From positions 962,304-1,026,303 of the forward strand of contig NZ_FMYZ01000001.1 of assembly GCF_900101625.1 (NCBI RefSeq): a stretch of 64,000 nt of DNA, in the 5' to 3' direction. Below the pieces are notes generated by a model. It did no database searches and was not told where the DNA came from. It saw nothing but the letters and a program-made list of their open reading frames with translations. Numbering within the stretch: position 1 is the stretch's first letter; each line of letters begins with the position of its first letter. Position numbers and translations under genes: made by a program. Shown one piece after another: positions 35,301 through 43,445 of the stretch. The stretch is from Cupriavidus sp. YR651. Its GTDB lineage: Bacteria > Pseudomonadota > Gammaproteobacteria > Burkholderiales > Burkholderiaceae.

Positions 35301-36189
35301 CACATCGGCCAACGGCCTGAGCACGCCGGCGATGATTAGCGCGACGAACGGCAGTGCCACGGCCCTGTACGCGGGAGATCTTCAGGGCAACCTCTGGAAG
35401 TTCGTGGTGTCCGGCCTGCCCTCCACCTGGAACGGCAATACCAACGGCGCTCTGCCCGTCTACGGCGGCACGCCGGGCCGGCCGCTGTTCGTGGCGACCT
35501 CGACCAGTGGCGTGCGCCAGCCGATCACCATGCAGCCGCAGGTAGTCTACGCACCGGGCGGATACATGGTGCTCTTCGGGACCGGCAAGTACTACGAACT
35601 GGCGGATACCAACACCAACGCGACGCAATCCAACTCGTTCTATGGCATTTACGATAGCAACGGCACCAATTTCGTCAGCAACCGCAGCCAGTTGAATCAG
35701 TTGACGCTGACCTCCACCGACAACGGCAAGTCGATCGCGTTCAGCGGCAGCACGGCGGCACCTGGTTATGTCGCCCCGCGCAAGCCGGGCTGGGTCATTG
35801 ACTTCCTCGACCCAACCGAGCGCCAGATCACGGCGGCCGTGGTATCGGGCGGCCTGGTGTATTTCAACTCGATCTACACCGCGACCGGCACCTGCGGTAC
35901 GGCGGGCGGCAGCCGCAGCTACGCGCTGAACACGCTGACCGGCATGCCCACCACTGGCGTTTCCGGCTACCTCTCGTCGATCGGCCTGCTGGGAGCACCG
36001 TCGATCATCATCACCAACGTTGTGGTGGGAGATCGGGGCTCCATCGGCGGCTTGCCACAGACGACGACGACCCAGGTGATCGGCTTCGGCACGTCGGGCG
36101 CAGCCACGACGTCGCCCTCGACAATGTCGAAGTCGCGCCCGGGCCGGCTGACCTGGCGCGAAGTCCGCAACTTCAAGATACCCAACTGA
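32305..36189 (+). CDS. pilY1: Type IV pilus tip adhesin/assembly factor PilY1
   Basis: The 1294-residue protein has a signal peptide (about 1-24). A long N-terminal half (about 25-640) is rich in Asn/Thr/Gly and has paired cysteines. The C-terminal beta-propeller is signalled by MVYVGANDGMLHGFNATTGD and VYALDVTDPTGS. The loop FTDKDDADMGNVMG looks like the calcium-binding site seen in PilY1 proteins. ATG 32305 follows GGGACAGA and gives a proper signal sequence. PilY1 sits at the pilus tip, supports extension and mediates adhesion and surface sensing. Confidence 0.93.
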   Translation: MKIIQRLAPVCAMLWSVMLAAAPASVPTVSISSTPLYGQSQNIHPNLMLTLSVEFPTTGAAYRGAYDKSAAYLGYFNNTKCYTYDATNGYFKISGNATSDTHECSGDFSGNFMNWAASSAIDELRLAMTGGDRVIDTRTQTVLQRALLQGDFFKSGSYFPLKSINGGGTNSAPSKVTPFNYSTLYMASCGNHIFFSDADGTATCASLGKYADVTKNGAVTERRGFRVQVQVCDSNEATTRTDLCYSYDGTNYKPVGEMQRNADRVRFAAFGYLNDGTKDTSKPQNERYGGVLRAPMKYVGDNAVNTSLNTITNPAKEWDTYGVLLQNPLNITTNSNSGVINYLNKFGRTMVTNLGQPTDNPLGAYKTFDPLGELYYESIRYLQFHPNGPTPEAINNLTTAYADNFPVYTTWDTDPMLNSCQRNYVLTIGDINTHQDHYIPGNSIANQGDPARPKDTWSNFDVVDWTNRVGALETNTPAAGNSNPLGSAFTSLGTKNHPTSSNSTYYMAGVAYWAHTSAFRPTMPEARVTTFGIDVNENGNGTVGDTQKQSQIFLAAKYGGFKEETTDGGNKDGNPFKTLGTGGTVVTNNTEWEAAPTGSGIPSNWFLASQPAKMISAIKQIFTQITSSAGTLSGVALSSSRIIQNEYVYTPGFDQQWNGKLTAYPLVKASDGTVSISSTQVWEASSRLASKTFSTRSIFTTSSTTNTGAAFAWSNLGKAQQDALNLNPGTGTSDGRGQQRVDYLRGDRSQEGDALGNGGIFRARKTVFGDIINSGPAYVGAPSTSRYGTGYSNFLSTYVTRTPMVYVGANDGMLHGFNATTGDEVFAYVPNAVMGNLNQLTSPTYVHRAYVDATPVISEAQIGGTWKSVLTGGFGGGAQGVYALDVTDPTGSRSGSAFGASNVIWEFTDKDDADMGNVMGTPVIAKLQTGTDSSNLPVYKWFVIVGNGLNSNQADGAANDRAPGVLFILSLDKAPGTGWSLNGNYWKIVTPSPSATPPYTSANGLSTPAMISATNGSATALYAGDLQGNLWKFVVSGLPSTWNGNTNGALPVYGGTPGRPLFVATSTSGVRQPITMQPQVVYAPGGYMVLFGTGKYYELADTNTNATQSNSFYGIYDSNGTNFVSNRSQLNQLTLTSTDNGKSIAFSGSTAAPGYVAPRKPGWVIDFLDPTERQITAAVVSGGLVYFNSIYTATGTCGTAGGSRSYALNTLTGMPTTGVSGYLSSIGLLGAPSIIITNVVVGDRGSIGGLPQTTTTQVIGFGTSGAATTSPSTMSKSRPGRLTWREVRNFKIPN

Positions 36190-36205
36190 TCCGCAGAGGA
36201 CTGCC

Positions 36206-36649
36206 ATGACACCACGCTTATCCAATCGTCATCGCGGCTTCACACTTGCCGAGATGATGGTCACGGTTGCCATCATCGGCATCCTGAGCGCCTTCGCGTA
36301 CCCGTCCTATCAGGAATTCATCCTGAAAGGACGGCGCACCGAGGCCAAGGCATCGCTGATGGAGAACATGCAACTGTTCGAGCGCCATTACTCGCAAGTC
36401 AACACGTATTTTTCCGCTGGCACGACCACGGTCTGGAACGGCTACAAGCCATACTCCGGCGACAACGCCACCAGCGGCAAATACACGATCCGGGCGGTCG
36501 ATTGCGGCAATACGGGTCAATGTATCGAACTGCAGGCGGCGCCAAAGAGCGCGGACGCCACCTGCGGCACGCTGGTCTATCGCAGCACGGGTGAGAAGCT
36601 CGCGATCATCAGCGGCACCACGCCGACAACCGTCCCTAACTGCTGGTGA
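36206..36649 (+). CDS. pilE: Minor pilin PilE-like
   Basis: The 147-residue pilin has RGFTLAEMMVTVAIIGILSA (cleavage after Gly, Glu at +5), AYPSYQEFILKGRRTEAKA in the helix and C-terminal paired cysteines (ATCGTLVYRS...NCW). It resembles the PilE/ComP-type minor pilin at the end of minor pilin operons. It lies 16 bases downstream of pilY1 and overlaps the possible GTG start of the next gene. Confidence 0.9.
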   Translation: MTPRLSNRHRGFTLAEMMVTVAIIGILSAFAYPSYQEFILKGRRTEAKASLMENMQLFERHYSQVNTYFSAGTTTVWNGYKPYSGDNATSGKYTIRAVDCGNTGQCIELQAAPKSADATCGTLVYRSTGEKLAIISGTTPTTVPNCW

Positions 36650-36654
36650 TCATC

Positions 36655-37206
36655 ATGCGTGCAAATCAACCCACGACCCTGCGTCCGCGCGGCTTCACGC
36701 TGCTGGAGCTGATCACCACGATGGCAGTCGGCGTCGTGCTGGTAGGTTTTGCCGTGCCCAGCATGGCGAATTTCATGCGTAATCATCGCGCGCTGACCGT
36801 CGCGGACAGCTTCAGCACGGCCGTCACCAAGGCCCGGTCGATTGCGGCCGCCACCAACAGCTATGTCACCGTGGCGCCGATGGATGGCAGCAATTGGAGC
36901 AGCGGCTGGAGAGTCTTCTCCGAGGGCGCAACGCCCAATGGCACTTATGAGAACACCGAGAAGCTGATCGGCGTGTACGAAAAGTTGCCGACAGACGTCA
37001 TCATCACGGACGTCAGTACTCCCGCGGGCCTGAACTACATTTCCTTCTCTCCGGTCGGCTATTCGCAGAACGCAGACAAGGCACAGATGTCCATGACGGC
37101 CGGCTTCCAGATCGGCACCTCCAGACGCGTCGTGGAAGTCAGCTTGTTGGGTCGCTCGCGCGTGTGCAATCCCGACGTGGACACAACTACCTGCGCCATG
37201 CCTTGA
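36655..37206 (+). CDS. fimT: FimT/FimU (GspH-like) minor pilin
   Basis: The 183-residue protein has RGFTLLELITTMAVGVVLVG, a canonical prepilin signal, and the GspH/FimT-type body (SFSTAVTKARSIAAATNSYV) with a C-terminal Cys pair. ATG 36655 is preferred to GTG 36646, since GGTGA is correctly spaced. Last gene of the first minor pilin set; about 175 gene-free bases follow. Confidence 0.88.
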   Translation: MRANQPTTLRPRGFTLLELITTMAVGVVLVGFAVPSMANFMRNHRALTVADSFSTAVTKARSIAAATNSYVTVAPMDGSNWSSGWRVFSEGATPNGTYENTEKLIGVYEKLPTDVIITDVSTPAGLNYISFSPVGYSQNADKAQMSMTAGFQIGTSRRVVEVSLLGRSRVCNPDVDTTTCAMP

Positions 37207-37382
37207 TGCTCGCATGCCGGCTGAGGGCGCGGCTGAGCCGTCATGCCATCTGCCGCTAGCGCGAAAGCACGCGGTCCGCTCCACCTCAGAAACAAACTGA
37301 TTCACCGCCTCCACACCCGGACAAGTTTTAGCGCCTGATACGCGGCTATCGTGGTCATCCGTTCCCTCAGAACCGATGCGCC

Positions 37383-37826
37383 ATGCCCACAACGCCGCTG
37401 CGTCCTCCTCTCCCCTGCCTCTCTCCATGCCGAAGCCGGAACCGCCTCCGGCCAGTCGCCGGTGAATTCGGTTACGTCCTGTTCGAATCCTTGCTGTGCG
37501 TGGCCCTTGTCGGGCTTGGCGCGCTGCCACTCGCGATGCTCGGTCCGGCCTGGCTACGTTGGGTTGGCGAGCAGGAAAGCCTGACTCTCGCGACACGACT
37601 GGCGGCGGAGCGAGCTGAGACAGCGTCCGACTCATCGCCAATGGTGAACGGCGATGGGCAGCATGCCCGCCTTTGCGATGCGGTGGATGCCGCCTCCGGA
37701 GAACATCCGCCACACTGCGCGCCGGGCGCGCGCATCGCACTCGCCGGGCCAATCCGCAGTACGACACAGAGGGCCCCGGGCATGTCCCTCGCCACGGCAT
37801 ACATCGCGCTGTGGGTGAAGCCATGA
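37383..37826 (+). CDS. Diverged PilV-like minor pilin, second set
   Basis: The 147-residue protein has a long basic lead, then GEFGYVLFESLLCVALVGLG, which keeps Gly(-1) and Glu(+5). The globular part is much shorter than in PilV at 30071 and is rich in Ala and Arg. It overlaps the next gene (PilW-like) by four bases. Position and signal mark it as the PilV member of a second minor pilin operon. The reduced body suggests specialisation or early decay. Confidence 0.7.
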   Translation: MPTTPLRPPLPCLSPCRSRNRLRPVAGEFGYVLFESLLCVALVGLGALPLAMLGPAWLRWVGEQESLTLATRLAAERAETASDSSPMVNGDGQHARLCDAVDAASGEHPPHCAPGARIALAGPIRSTTQRAPGMSLATAYIALWVKP

Positions 37827-38764
37827 GGACCAGGACTCGCGCGTGCGGCTTTACGCTGACCGGCATGATGGTCGGCATGGCGCTCGCCATCGTGGCATCG
37901 CTGGCGGCCGGCGCTTGTTTCCTCGTCGTCCGGAATGCCTACGCAGCGGTCGCGGACAGCATCCTGATGGAAGAGCGTGGACATCGCGCGCTGGATGTCA
38001 TTGCGCAATTGGTGCGTCAGGCTGGCTGGATCCCCGCACAGCTTTCGCTGGCATCCGGGCATCCCCCGCCGACGCCCCCTGTTGAGGGGCACGATGACTG
38101 CGGGCAGCCCGCCATTGCCACCCTCCCCGCCTGCGGTCGCGCAGGCGTGAATCGCAGCGACGCACTGCTTGTCCGCTTTTCAGGCAGCGGCGCAGCGCAC
38201 GATCCGACGCTGGCTGACGGCACCACGACCGACTGCAGCGGCTATGCATTGCCGGCCAGAGCGGCTGAGGCGACCGAGCATGGTGACGCGCCGATGCCTC
38301 ACCATGCCGCAACCAACCTGCTATATGTCGGCATGGGCAGCGACGGCGTACCGCAACTGCTGTGCCGCTATCCGCGCCGGCAGGGCGGCCATGTGCAAGC
38401 CACAACCTACACATCCGGAACGCTGATCAGGGGCATCGAGACGCTGCAATTCCGCTATGGCATCGACGCCGATGGTGACGGCAAGGTCGATACGTTCTTG
38501 CGCGCCAGCCACTTCGCTGCTCACCGTCACGCAGACTGGCACCGGGTTCGGACCATACAGGTTGCGCTGGTCGTACTGGGAGAGCGACCGACCCAGTTGC
38601 GCGATTCGCCCAGGTCACTACGCCTTCTTCCGGGGCTGAACGACGGCGACAACGACCACGATCAGACTTTCTTGCCAACCACACGGCCCGAACTGCGCAG
38701 ACGCGTATTTGCCACCACCGTGCGGTTGCGTAATCCATCGCCTTGCCGGGAGGCGGTATGTTGA
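37823..38764 (+). CDS. Diverged PilW-like minor pilin, second set (no +5 Glu)
   Basis: The 313-residue protein has CGFTLTGMMVGMALAIVASL, which matches a prepilin signal except that Gly replaces the conserved Glu at +5. The PilW hallmark MEERGHRALDVIAQLVRQAG follows and lines up with NLEERGNFALSVLTRLARQ of the first set. ATG 37823 overlaps the preceding stop. Loss of Glu+5 is expected to impair pairing of pilin subunits, or to restrict the protein to the very tip, as in GspK-like subunits. The remaining length and cysteine pairs are intact. Confidence 0.8.
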   Translation: MRTRTRACGFTLTGMMVGMALAIVASLAAGACFLVVRNAYAAVADSILMEERGHRALDVIAQLVRQAGWIPAQLSLASGHPPPTPPVEGHDDCGQPAIATLPACGRAGVNRSDALLVRFSGSGAAHDPTLADGTTTDCSGYALPARAAEATEHGDAPMPHHAATNLLYVGMGSDGVPQLLCRYPRRQGGHVQATTYTSGTLIRGIETLQFRYGIDADGDGKVDTFLRASHFAAHRHADWHRVRTIQVALVVLGERPTQLRDSPRSLRLLPGLNDGDNDHDQTFLPTTRPELRRRVFATTVRLRNPSPCREAVC

Positions 38765-39333
38765 ACACTCGATCGAACTCTCGTTCGTCCGGCGCCGCAA
38801 TGCTGGCGACGGTTGCCACCATCCTGTTGCTCACCGGCAGCGTCTGCGTGGCGGCGATGCATTTCCTGTTCGCGGGGCGCCAGCTGGCCAGTCAGCAACT
38901 GGATCGGGAAATCGCCTTTCGCGCTGCGGACGTCGCGCTGCACGACGCGGAAACCGACCTGATCGCCGCAACGGTCGCCCATGGTGACCGGTTTGCAACC
39001 TGGCCGGCTCCCGGCGAATGCGGCGTCGGTGCACAGCGCGGCATCTGTCGAAGCAACGCCAGTGCCCCGGTATGGCAACCGTGGCTTGAGGGCGCACACC
39101 TTGATGCGGTTCCGGCCATCGTGTCGGGTACGTTCACGGGCGCACGCATGCCTGTGTTCACCGGCGCGGTCGCCGGCGCGTCGACGCCTCCGCGCTATGT
39201 GATCGAAGTCGTCGACAAACAGGTAACCGCAATCCCGGATGCCGCAGCGTGGCCGCGCTTTCGTATCACCGCGCTCGGTGTCGGTCGCGACCCCGATGTG
39301 CGCACACTGCTGCAGACGGAGTTCCAGCCATGA
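38758..39333 (+). CDS. Diverged PilX-like protein, second set
   Basis: The 191-residue protein begins with SSGAAMLATVATILLLTGSV (no +5 Glu, as in PilX) and has REIAFRAADVALHDAETDL, matching EIAYQAAEAALRDAEMD of pilX at 31635. ATG 38758 overlaps the previous gene by seven bases. The last codons overlap the PilY1-like gene by four bases. Confidence 0.78.
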   Translation: MLNTRSNSRSSGAAMLATVATILLLTGSVCVAAMHFLFAGRQLASQQLDREIAFRAADVALHDAETDLIAATVAHGDRFATWPAPGECGVGAQRGICRSNASAPVWQPWLEGAHLDAVPAIVSGTFTGARMPVFTGAVAGASTPPRYVIEVVDKQVTAIPDAAAWPRFRITALGVGRDPDVRTLLQTEFQP

Positions 39334-41189
39334 GACACATCAAGCGGGCATCGCTCCCGGCAGCCTTCATGGTGTGCTTCGGCATATTGGCCACCGCTCA
39401 AGCGGCGTCTGGCCAATTGCCGCTTGGTTATCGGGTCACCTCAGGCACTTACCCATGGACCGGGCGACTCCATGCATTCGGTTTCCGTACCGCAGCGTTC
39501 CACAACCAGCGTGCCGTGCTGGACTTGTGGGAAGCAGGAGCGCTCCTCGACCGGCGCGATCCCGGCACGCGCCGGCTGTACCTGGGCGGCGCGAGTCTGT
39601 CGGCGTTGCAATGGCCAAGTCTGGATGACGATGCACGCGAGAAGCTCGATATGGATGGGCGCGGTAAGGCTCGTCTGGCCTGGTTGCGCGGGGCCCAGTC
39701 CGACCCCACGATGCGCCCGCGCGATACCCGTATGGCCGGCGGCAGCGGCGCGCGCGTTCGCGTCGTCGCCCCTCCGGCCTGGCTACCGATGCAGCCCGGC
39801 CATACGGGCTTCCGCAACCGGCATGCGACGCGTCCGACGATGGTGTGGCTCGGCACACGCGATGGCATTGTGCATGGCTTCGATGCCGTCACCGGACACG
39901 AATTCGCGGGATACCTGCCTCGCGCCTTGCTAGCAAAGGCGGCAGCATTCTCCGCCCCCGGCACACCGGTTCCTGCTCCCCCGTGCCCGTGGCCGGACAG
40001 TGTGGATGCGGACATCAACGGCCAATGGCGCACGCTCCTGCTGTGTGGCATTCCGTCGCCCGCCAAGAGCGGCGGGAAAGACGACGGCAAGCGTGACGAT
40101 AACCCCCGGAATGAAGACAAGCATGCCGCGCTCTTTGTGCTCGACGTGTCGGAACCCGATGCCATATCGCCGATTGGCCTGATATGGGAAGTCGCCGCCA
40201 GTGACGCACTGCCGCTCACCGGCAGCGGTCCGCTGCGCGCCGCCATGTGGATCGAGCATGGCGTCCGGCGCTGGGCGGCGGTGGCCGTGCTCGCGCCCGC
40301 TGACTCCGGCACCCCGGCGGGGCTCGCCTTGTTGCCGCTGGATCGCCCTGCTTCCGCGTGGGCGCCATCTGGCAATGTCCGTCGGATGTGGCTGCCCGAC
40401 ACCGGCTGCGGCGCGGGGACGGCCTCGGCCCGATTGCTGGCGGCCACTGTCCACAGCGATGGCAGTGGCGAAGCCCGCGCCGCATATGCCTCTGACAACA
40501 CCGGCCGACTCTGGCGATTTGCACTCGGCGCATCGCAGAGCGACCCTTCGACTCCCCGTGCGACGTGCCTCTATCGGCAACGTTCGGCGACGGGCGCGGG
40601 CGACGAACCTCCGATCGTTGTCGTCACGGCCTCAGGGCCACTGGTGGTGTATGGCTCCGGCGGCGAGCTGTCCGCGATTCCGGATCAGCAGTCGGCCTCC
40701 GGCGCGCCGCGCCAGATTGACGCGCTGCTGGCTGGAGAAGGGGTTGTTCTGCGCGGGCCCGCACGTCGTGCTTCCGCCGATGAATCCGGTTGGACGCTGG
40801 GCTTGCCTCACCCCGACGAGCAAGTCGCCGAATTGCAGATGGCTAGTCCCGTCCACCTCGCGTTCACCACACGCACGCCGGACGGCCGCGCCCGAAGCTA
40901 TCTGATCGATGCCACCACCGGGGAATCCGTCATCGTCGCCGCGCAGGACGGCTCACCTTCGCATGCGATCACTGGTCTGCCGTTCGACCATGGTCAGGGA
41001 ATGCCTGTCGTCACGCTGTCGCGTGTCTCGCAAGGACCGGACACATCACCCGGCGTCGGGCGACTCGATATCTACGAGGTCTCTGTCTGGCGACTCGATG
41101 GCGACAGCTCGCATCTCCTTCAGCAGGCACGCATGACCCGCCGACGCGGACGTCTTGGCTGGCGCGAACTGATCCGGACACCGCTGTGA
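39330..41189 (+). CDS. Short PilY1-like propeller protein, second set
   Basis: The 619-residue protein has a signal peptide (about 1-26, ATAQAAS). Only the C-terminal part corresponds to PilY1: MVWLGTRDGIVHGFDAVTGH aligns with MVYVGANDGMLHGFNATTGD. Roughly the first half of PilY1, the probable adhesin region, is missing, and the Ca-loop region is altered. ATG 39330 overlaps the PilX-like stop. It is likely still exported and placed with its cognate minor pilins, but with a different or lost adhesive function. Confidence 0.8.
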   Translation: MRHIKRASLPAAFMVCFGILATAQAASGQLPLGYRVTSGTYPWTGRLHAFGFRTAAFHNQRAVLDLWEAGALLDRRDPGTRRLYLGGASLSALQWPSLDDDAREKLDMDGRGKARLAWLRGAQSDPTMRPRDTRMAGGSGARVRVVAPPAWLPMQPGHTGFRNRHATRPTMVWLGTRDGIVHGFDAVTGHEFAGYLPRALLAKAAAFSAPGTPVPAPPCPWPDSVDADINGQWRTLLLCGIPSPAKSGGKDDGKRDDNPRNEDKHAALFVLDVSEPDAISPIGLIWEVAASDALPLTGSGPLRAAMWIEHGVRRWAAVAVLAPADSGTPAGLALLPLDRPASAWAPSGNVRRMWLPDTGCGAGTASARLLAATVHSDGSGEARAAYASDNTGRLWRFALGASQSDPSTPRATCLYRQRSATGAGDEPPIVVVTASGPLVVYGSGGELSAIPDQQSASGAPRQIDALLAGEGVVLRGPARRASADESGWTLGLPHPDEQVAELQMASPVHLAFTTRTPDGRARSYLIDATTGESVIVAAQDGSPSHAITGLPFDHGQGMPVVTLSRVSQGPDTSPGVGRLDIYEVSVWRLDGDSSHLLQQARMTRRRGRLGWRELIRTPL

Positions 41190-41704
41190 TGCATCGCATT
41201 CATTGTCCGACCCGTCGTCGGCCCCGTTGCCCGACTCATTGTCCAGATTACGTCCTGGGTTATCTCGGCCCAGCCTGCGGCTTCAGCCTGATTGAATTGA
41301 TGGTGTCACTCGCCATTGCCGCCGTGCTGACGCTGGCTGCCCTGCCAGCGTGGCAGCAGCACCTGCAGCGCGGGTCGCGCATGCAGGCACGAGCGGAACT
41401 CGTCGCGACGATGCTGGCGCTGGAACAACATGCGTTGGCTGCGTTGACATTCGCCAGCGCGTCAGACAATTCGACGCCTGCCGGACACTGGCCCAGGCCC
41501 GTTCCGCCGCCTCCAGCTACGCCGCGCCACTGGCTGACGGCCACCAGTTGCGCAGGGGTGGAACTTTCCCGATGCGTGGAGGTTCGCGCGACGCCGGTTT
41601 CGCCCGACCTGCGCTGCGGCTCGCTGGTGCTGCGCAGTAACGGCGAGTGGCTTTCCCTGCCCGCCAGTGGTGGTGAGCCCGTTCATCTGCCCCCGGAGTG
41701 CTGA
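41189..41704 (+). CDS. Diverged PilE-like minor pilin, second set
   Basis: The 171-residue protein has a long basic lead, then CGFSLIELMVSLAIAAVLTL, a good prepilin signal with Glu+5. A short pilin body ends in a Cys-bounded loop (DLRCGSLVLRSNGEWLSL), aligned with ATCGTLVYRSTGEKLAI of the first-set PilE. The start ATG overlaps the PilY1-like stop (TGATG); GTG 41186 is the alternative. Confidence 0.78.
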   Translation: MHRIHCPTRRRPRCPTHCPDYVLGYLGPACGFSLIELMVSLAIAAVLTLAALPAWQQHLQRGSRMQARAELVATMLALEQHALAALTFASASDNSTPAGHWPRPVPPPPATPRHWLTATSCAGVELSRCVEVRATPVSPDLRCGSLVLRSNGEWLSLPASGGEPVHLPPEC

Positions 41705-41705
41705 A

Positions 41706-42248
41706 ATGACGGCACAAGCTGACACATTCCCTCGTGGCATTGCGCTCCCGGAGTTGCTGGTGGCGCTTGCCGTGGCTGCCATCCTGACCGGCACGGCATG
41801 GCCGTTGTTGCGCGATGCCCTGGCGGTCTATACGGTTTCCCATGCTGCGGACCGGCTGGCCGGCTCCCTGGCACTGGCGCGCACCACCGCCGCCAGCCGG
41901 CGCGTGGAAGTCCTGTTGCAGCCGCCCACCGGGGCCGAGAGCTTCGACCGCGGCTGGCAGCTCGTCGAGGCGCCCGGACCATCCGCACCCGGTGATCTCG
42001 CGGCGCCCCCATTCGCTGTCGTCACCCTGGACCAACCCTGCCTGCATATCAGCCTGCGCGGCACCGGGGGGGCCGCAGGCCCGCCGACGCTCAGACTGAC
42101 AGCTGTGGGATACTCTCGCTCTGAACAGGGCGGGTTTTTCGCTGCCACGTTCCAGGTGCGCTGCCACGGTGCGCAGCGGCAAGTCAGGCTTGGCGCCCAG
42201 GGGCGCATCCGGATTTGCCGCCCCGGCACCGATGTCGACTGCGACTGA
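41706..42248 (+). CDS. Diverged FimT/GspH-like minor pilin, second set
   Basis: The 180-residue protein has RGIALPELLVALAVAAILTG (Gly-1, Glu+5) and the GspH-type ADRLAGSLALARTTAASRRVE helix. It starts one base after the preceding stop. It ends the second minor pilin set; ribD begins 39 bases later, possibly in the same transcript. Confidence 0.8.
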   Translation: MTAQADTFPRGIALPELLVALAVAAILTGTAWPLLRDALAVYTVSHAADRLAGSLALARTTAASRRVEVLLQPPTGAESFDRGWQLVEAPGPSAPGDLAAPPFAVVTLDQPCLHISLRGTGGAAGPPTLRLTAVGYSRSEQGGFFAATFQVRCHGAQRQVRLGAQGRIRICRPGTDVDCD

Positions 42249-42287
42249 CCGCACCCCCCTCACCTTACGGCCCAAATCGCCACGCCC

Positions 42288-43409
42288 ATGTTTTCCGACG
42301 CCGATCACACTGCCATGGAACAGGCCCTCGCGCTCGCCGCGCGTGGCATGTTCACGACCACGCCCAACCCACGCGTTGGCTGCGTGCTCATGAAGGACGG
42401 ACAGGTGATCGGCCAGGGCTACACGCAACCCGCCGGACAGGATCACGCCGAGATCCAGGCGATGAAGGACGCCATTGCGCGCGGGCATGATCCCGCCGGC
42501 GCCACGGCCTACGTCACGCTGGAACCCTGCAGCCACTTCGGCCGTACGCCGCCCTGTGCCGATGCGCTGGCGCGCGCCGGCATTGCCCGCGTCGTGGCGG
42601 CCATGGAAGATCCCAATCCGTCAGTATCCGGCCGGGGTCTGCAACGCCTGCGCGATGCGGGCATCGACGTGCGCTGTGGCCTGCTGGAAAAAGAGGCGCG
42701 CGACCTGAACATCGGCTTCGTCTCGCGCATGACCCGCGGCCTGCCGTGGGTTCGGGTGAAAGTGGCCGCGTCCCTTGACGGCGGCACCGCGCTGCACGAC
42801 GGCACCAGCCAGTGGATCACTGGCCAGGCTGCCCGCGACGATGGCCATGCCTGGCGCGCACGGGCCTGCGCCATCCTGACCGGCATCGGCACCGTGCGCG
42901 ACGACAATCCGGCACTCACGGTGCGTGCCATTCCCACACCCCGCCAGCCGCAGCGCGTGCTGGTGGACTCCCGGCTGGAAGTCCCTCTCGATGCCCAGAT
43001 CCTGCATCGGGACACCGGCGACTTCGCCAAACCCGTACTGGTGTTCGGCGCGGTCGAGGACAAGGCCCGCCAGCGCGCGCTCGAAGCACGCGGCGTCGAG
43101 GTCGTGATCCTGCCCAACCCGCACGGCAAGGTGGAATTGCGCCGTATGCTGGAGGAACTGGGCAAGCGCGGCATCAACGAACTGCATGTGGAAGCCGGCT
43201 TCAAGCTCAACGGCTCCCTGATCCGCGAAGGCTGTGCGGACGAGTTGCTGATCTACCTGGCACCGAGGCTGCTCGGCGATGCGCAAGGCATGTTCAACCT
43301 GCCGCCGCTCGCCAGACTCGAGGACGCGGCGACATTTCATTGGCACGAGGTGCGCCAGATTGGCGACGACCTCCGGCTGATTGCCCGCCGCGGCAACAGC
43401 AAGCATTGA
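42288..43409 (+). CDS. ribD: Bifunctional riboflavin deaminase/reductase RibD
   Basis: The 373-residue protein has an N-terminal cytidine-deaminase-like zinc domain (DHAEIQAMKDA; LEPCSHFGRTPPC) and a C-terminal reductase domain (VKVAASLDGGTALHDGTSQW; NELHVEAGFKLNGSLI). It performs the second and third steps of riboflavin synthesis. The length fits the family. Followed 36 bases later by riboflavin synthase. Confidence 0.96.
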   Translation: MFSDADHTAMEQALALAARGMFTTTPNPRVGCVLMKDGQVIGQGYTQPAGQDHAEIQAMKDAIARGHDPAGATAYVTLEPCSHFGRTPPCADALARAGIARVVAAMEDPNPSVSGRGLQRLRDAGIDVRCGLLEKEARDLNIGFVSRMTRGLPWVRVKVAASLDGGTALHDGTSQWITGQAARDDGHAWRARACAILTGIGTVRDDNPALTVRAIPTPRQPQRVLVDSRLEVPLDAQILHRDTGDFAKPVLVFGAVEDKARQRALEARGVEVVILPNPHGKVELRRMLEELGKRGINELHVEAGFKLNGSLIREGCADELLIYLAPRLLGDAQGMFNLPPLARLEDAATFHWHEVRQIGDDLRLIARRGNSKH

Positions 43410-43445
43410 CGTTATCTGGAACAACATCCGAAATACGAGGCAAGC

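Noticed and set aside
32182..36225. 1347-residue open frame antisense to pilY1
   Set aside because: It is a shadow of the high-GC third-position pattern of pilY1: composition is Arg/Ala/Gly-rich without domain motifs, and the sense frame has a signal peptide and propeller motifs.
37207..37382. Additional small gene between the pilin sets
   Set aside because: No open frame with a start site and pilin-like or other motif was seen in the gap.
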